Shown piece by piece: positions 13,480 to 15,191 of a DNA stretch of 15,191 nucleotides (positions are counted from its first letter, which is position 1; each line of letters opens with the position of its first letter). A model generated the notes under the pieces. The model saw only the letters and a program-made list of their open reading frames with translations. It was not told the DNA's origin and made no database searches. The DNA comes from Paludibacter sp. (lineage in GTDB: Bacteria > Bacteroidota > Bacteroidia > Bacteroidales > Paludibacteraceae). The translations under genes were made by a program, and so were the position numbers. The DNA is taken from the NCBI GenBank assembly GCA_024709185.1, contig JANJXE010000216.1, positions 1-15,191 of the forward strand, read 5' to 3'.

Positions 13480-13917
13480 TTATTTTAAAAAAATTTGATT
13501 TTTCTCTAATGTTTCTAATTTTTTCTTGTACAAAGCTATCAGCATATCCAGCTCTGAATCAGTTAGTTGACAGGAGTTGAAACGTTTTAATTCCAGCATT
13601 TCGACGTTCTTTTCACCCACCTTTTCTATTAATCCACGTCTATATCCTTGAATGTTACCTTCTGTAAACCTGTTGCACTGAATGCACTGAGCGTTGACGT
13701 TCATCTCATCGTATCGGGTTGCCATGTGGCGACGATTGATGTAATGGCCGGCATCGCATTTATGGAAGTGAATAACACGACCACAACTTATGCAATATCC
13801 GTAGGCGAAACCGCAGTCCCGACGACGGATGTACTGGCTGAAAATTCTGTCCAATCGTGCTATCTTTCTGCTTCTGGGGGTGGTGGGTGTTTTCTGCTTT
13901 TGTCTATTCCACCACAT
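13480..13917 (-). CDS. ninG: NinG/Rap-like recombination endonuclease
   Basis: A 145-residue homologue of lambda NinG (Rap), a structure-specific nuclease acting on recombination intermediates in phage DNA. The N-terminus is basic (RQKQKTPTTPRSRKIARLDRIF). Residues 43-82 hold the zinc-binding HNH-like core: CISCGRVI (43-50), KCDAGHYINRRH (53-64), then MNVNAQCIQCNR (72-83). These pair CxxC with CxxC around the conserved DAGHYI..R block of the family. Lambda NinG is longer (about 200 residues); the C-terminus here is shorter. It follows SSB by three bases, in a replication/recombination cluster. Confidence 0.85.
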   Translation of the reverse strand: MWWNRQKQKTPTTPRSRKIARLDRIFSQYIRRRDCGFAYGYCISCGRVIHFHKCDAGHYINRRHMATRYDEMNVNAQCIQCNRFTEGNIQGYRRGLIEKVGEKNVEMLELKRFNSCQLTDSELDMLIALYKKKLETLEKNQIFLK

Positions 13918-13920
13918 ACA

Positions 13921-14343
13921 TTAGAAAGGTAATCCGTTATTATTCACTGCGGGTTCCGGCATATCAACACGCCTGGGCTCACCAAAAGATTCCGGACTCA
14001 TTGTTGGTTGAGCGGGTTCTGTTCTGGCGCTTAACAGCTCCAAACTGGTAACATCGAGATTAAGCGCTATTTGATGAGTGTTGCTGGCCTGACTTGCAAA
14101 GAGTTTAGCCGAGAAGCGACCTTCGACATAGACTTTTGTCCCTTTTTTAAGATACGCTGTGAGTGATGAATTTTCCCCCACACGTTTCAAGCAGGATACC
14201 CATTGTGTTTTTTCGTGTTCCACTCCCTGACTGTCTTTGAATTTGTCAGTGTGAGCAACTGAAAATGAAATGAAACTAGCCGTTCCAAATGTCTTCAGGA
14301 CTGCATCCTGTCCCAAATGACCTATTACTGTTAATTTTAGCAT
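13921..14343 (-). CDS. ssb: Single-stranded DNA-binding protein
   Basis: A 140-residue SSB. Residues 1-105 form the OB-fold: MLKLTVIGHLGQDAVLKTFG, FISFSVAHTDKFKDSQGVEHEKTQW (24-48), then LKKGTKVYVEGRFSAKLF (65-82). A disordered Pro-rich tail follows and ends NNNGLPF. The terminal LPF matches the bacterial SSB tip (DDDIPF) that recruits partner proteins, but the acidic residues before it are largely missing, so partner binding may differ. Its start codon lies within the last codons of the 50-aa gene (7-base overlap, ATGCTAA), indicating coupled translation. Confidence 0.93.
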   Translation of the reverse strand: MLKLTVIGHLGQDAVLKTFGTASFISFSVAHTDKFKDSQGVEHEKTQWVSCLKRVGENSSLTAYLKKGTKVYVEGRFSAKLFASQASNTHQIALNLDVTSLELLSARTEPAQPTMSPESFGEPRRVDMPEPAVNNNGLPF

Positions 14344-14489
14344 AATTGATTTTTGAGTTTTTGTTTATGTTCTTTCCACTTGTTTATGAATAGACTTCTT
14401 GCGGCCAAGTTACCTTTGAAGTCTTTTAACCTGCGACAATACTCCATGATTGTCATTTCAGATAAGTCCTTGTAATCCATTCTCATCAT
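14337..14489 (-). CDS. Overlooked 50-aa basic phage protein upstream of ssb
   Basis: A 50-codon frame begins ATGATGAGAATGG at 14489 and ends with TAA at 14337-14339. An excellent ribosome site, AAGGAGGAG (14492-14500), lies just ahead of the start. It overlaps the end of the 233-aa gene by 32 bases and the ssb start by 7 bases. The product is basic and helical (YKDLSEMTIMEYCRRLKDF, then NKWKEHKQKL). I do not recognise a family. The tight overlaps and the strongest Shine-Dalgarno of the region argue that it is translated. Confidence 0.68.
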   Translation of the reverse strand: MMRMDYKDLSEMTIMEYCRRLKDFKGNLAARSLFINKWKEHKQKLKNQLC

Positions 14490-15159
14490 AACTCCTCCTT
14501 AATCGATTCCGGTGTATTTTCTTTTTGATAAGATTCCTGATTTTCTGTCGGGCTTGCTTTCGCTTCATTGCCCTGTAGGTTTCGTAGGTAACAGCATTGG
14601 CAGCCCATAGCGCTCGCTTTTGTTCCCGATTCTGATGCTCTAACTTCTCTTCGTGCTTTCTTATCTCTCTTTGCCGTTCCGAAAGGAAATGATTTTTGGC
14701 AGTCATGATCTTAAGCGGGTCAACCGTGCCGTAGAACTCACCGAAGGTTCCCAGTTTGAGCTTTACCATGAAAAGAGCAACTTCAGCGATATTCAGAAAG
14801 TAGCAATCGTAGTAGAACAGCGTTGAAAGCTCCTCTATCTGGAAGTCCGACATTTTCTCCTTCACACCCACATAGTCGCAAAGATTATCAAACTGAATTT
14901 TCAACCAGTTGATGGGAGCCATCTCCGAGTACACCTTTGCAACTTTGGCCAAGGTAGGATAAGGATAGTAATGACATTGGACATAGTCCGCTCGTTTGGA
15001 GAGGATTATGGTCTGAATCCGGGGGTTAAAACGTTGGGCAAATTCCATGTAGGTTTGACCGAACTGGCTTTTAATTTCTATAATCTCCTGAGATTCGGGC
15101 TGCTTCTTCTGCAATACGTTGCTTGCGGGCATCTGTATTAATTCTCCTACTGTTTTCAT
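14458..15159 (-). CDS. Uncharacterised phage protein of the replication/recombination cluster
   Basis: A 233-residue soluble protein without a family I can name for certain. The first 20 residues (MKTVGELIQMPASNVLQKKQ) look like a short binding segment. Residues 30-150 are mixed and aromatic-rich (YVQCHYYPYPTLAKVAKVYS, then LFYYDCYFLNIAEVALFMVK). Residues 150-225 are a long, highly charged, strongly basic helical region (EIRKHEEKLEHQNREQKR, then KRKQARQKIRNLIKKKIHRN), which suggests nucleic-acid contact. It heads the visible part of the operon, 15-32 bases from an AT-rich leader, and overlaps the next small gene. The position before ssb and ninG suggests a replication or recombination accessory role; this is a guess from context. 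Confidence 0.75.
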   Translation of the reverse strand: MKTVGELIQMPASNVLQKKQPESQEIIEIKSQFGQTYMEFAQRFNPRIQTIILSKRADYVQCHYYPYPTLAKVAKVYSEMAPINWLKIQFDNLCDYVGVKEKMSDFQIEELSTLFYYDCYFLNIAEVALFMVKLKLGTFGEFYGTVDPLKIMTAKNHFLSERQREIRKHEEKLEHQNREQKRALWAANAVTYETYRAMKRKQARQKIRNLIKKKIHRNRLRRSYDENGLQGLI

Positions 15160-15191
15160 TGTTTTTTAGTTCAAAGACTCCGGCCCAGTTG

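Noticed and set aside
15071..15191. Possible 3' end of a further gene on the - strand (frame open from the window edge to a TAA at 15071-15073)
   Set aside because: It would overlap the 233-aa gene by 89 bases. Another frame stops just before that gene's start and is an equally good candidate for the upstream gene's end, so I cannot decide.
1..15191. CRISPR array, tRNA, rRNA, insertion sequence or integrase gene
   Set aside because: No regularly spaced repeats, cloverleaf, transposase or integrase motif was seen on either strand.

Overview
The window looks like a piece of a Bacteroidota genome. The left third is AT-rich. It carries a SusC-type outer-membrane receptor with an N-terminal carboxypeptidase-regulatory-like domain, and TAnnTTTG promoter boxes, both typical of that phylum. 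There is no rRNA, tRNA or CRISPR array. The window joins two regions of different origin: a metal-resistance and accessory region (about 1-6105, genes on the + strand) and part of a tailed-phage genome (about 6122-15191, all genes on the - strand), visibly less AT-rich.

Left region. The tail of an unidentified gene overlaps a MerTP-type mercury transporter, followed at once by a small GDCCVxC cysteine-rich protein: a mercury uptake/handling operon. A 430-base non-coding stretch holds two long imperfect inverted repeats. Next comes a second metal unit: a Fur-family regulator, a TonB-dependent receptor and an HMA-like/CDF-like membrane protein (the last two overlap by 8 bases). A 15-base palindrome (5-5-5) and a TAnnTTTG box sit between fur and the receptor. 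A terminator-like hairpin and another large inverted repeat then precede a stand-alone AbiTii-domain gene, probably a defence gene. The inverted repeats have CAAC/AAC...GTTG/GTT outer edges and resemble the boundaries of integron-type gene cassettes, though no integrase is in view.

Right region. Reading right to left, in the direction of transcription: an unrecognised 233-aa basic protein, a 50-aa small protein, SSB, a NinG-like recombination nuclease, a ParB-fold protein, two GT-A-like glycosyltransferases of the kind found in phage DNA-modification clusters, a stand-alone RarA/MgsA C-terminal-domain protein ending in a clamp-binding-like peptide, terminase small and large subunits, an SPP1 gp6-like portal, a 63-aa protein and an SPP1 gp7/Mu F-like minor head protein. 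Genes are packed with 4-11-base overlaps or very short gaps. The minor head gene stops just after its Cys/His motif and no capsid or tail genes follow, so the phage DNA appears to be broken there and joined to the accessory region.

Most notable is the ParB / two glycosyltransferases / RarA-C block. I read it as a candidate phage system that modifies DNA bases in step with replication and before packaging. This is an inference from family membership and gene order.
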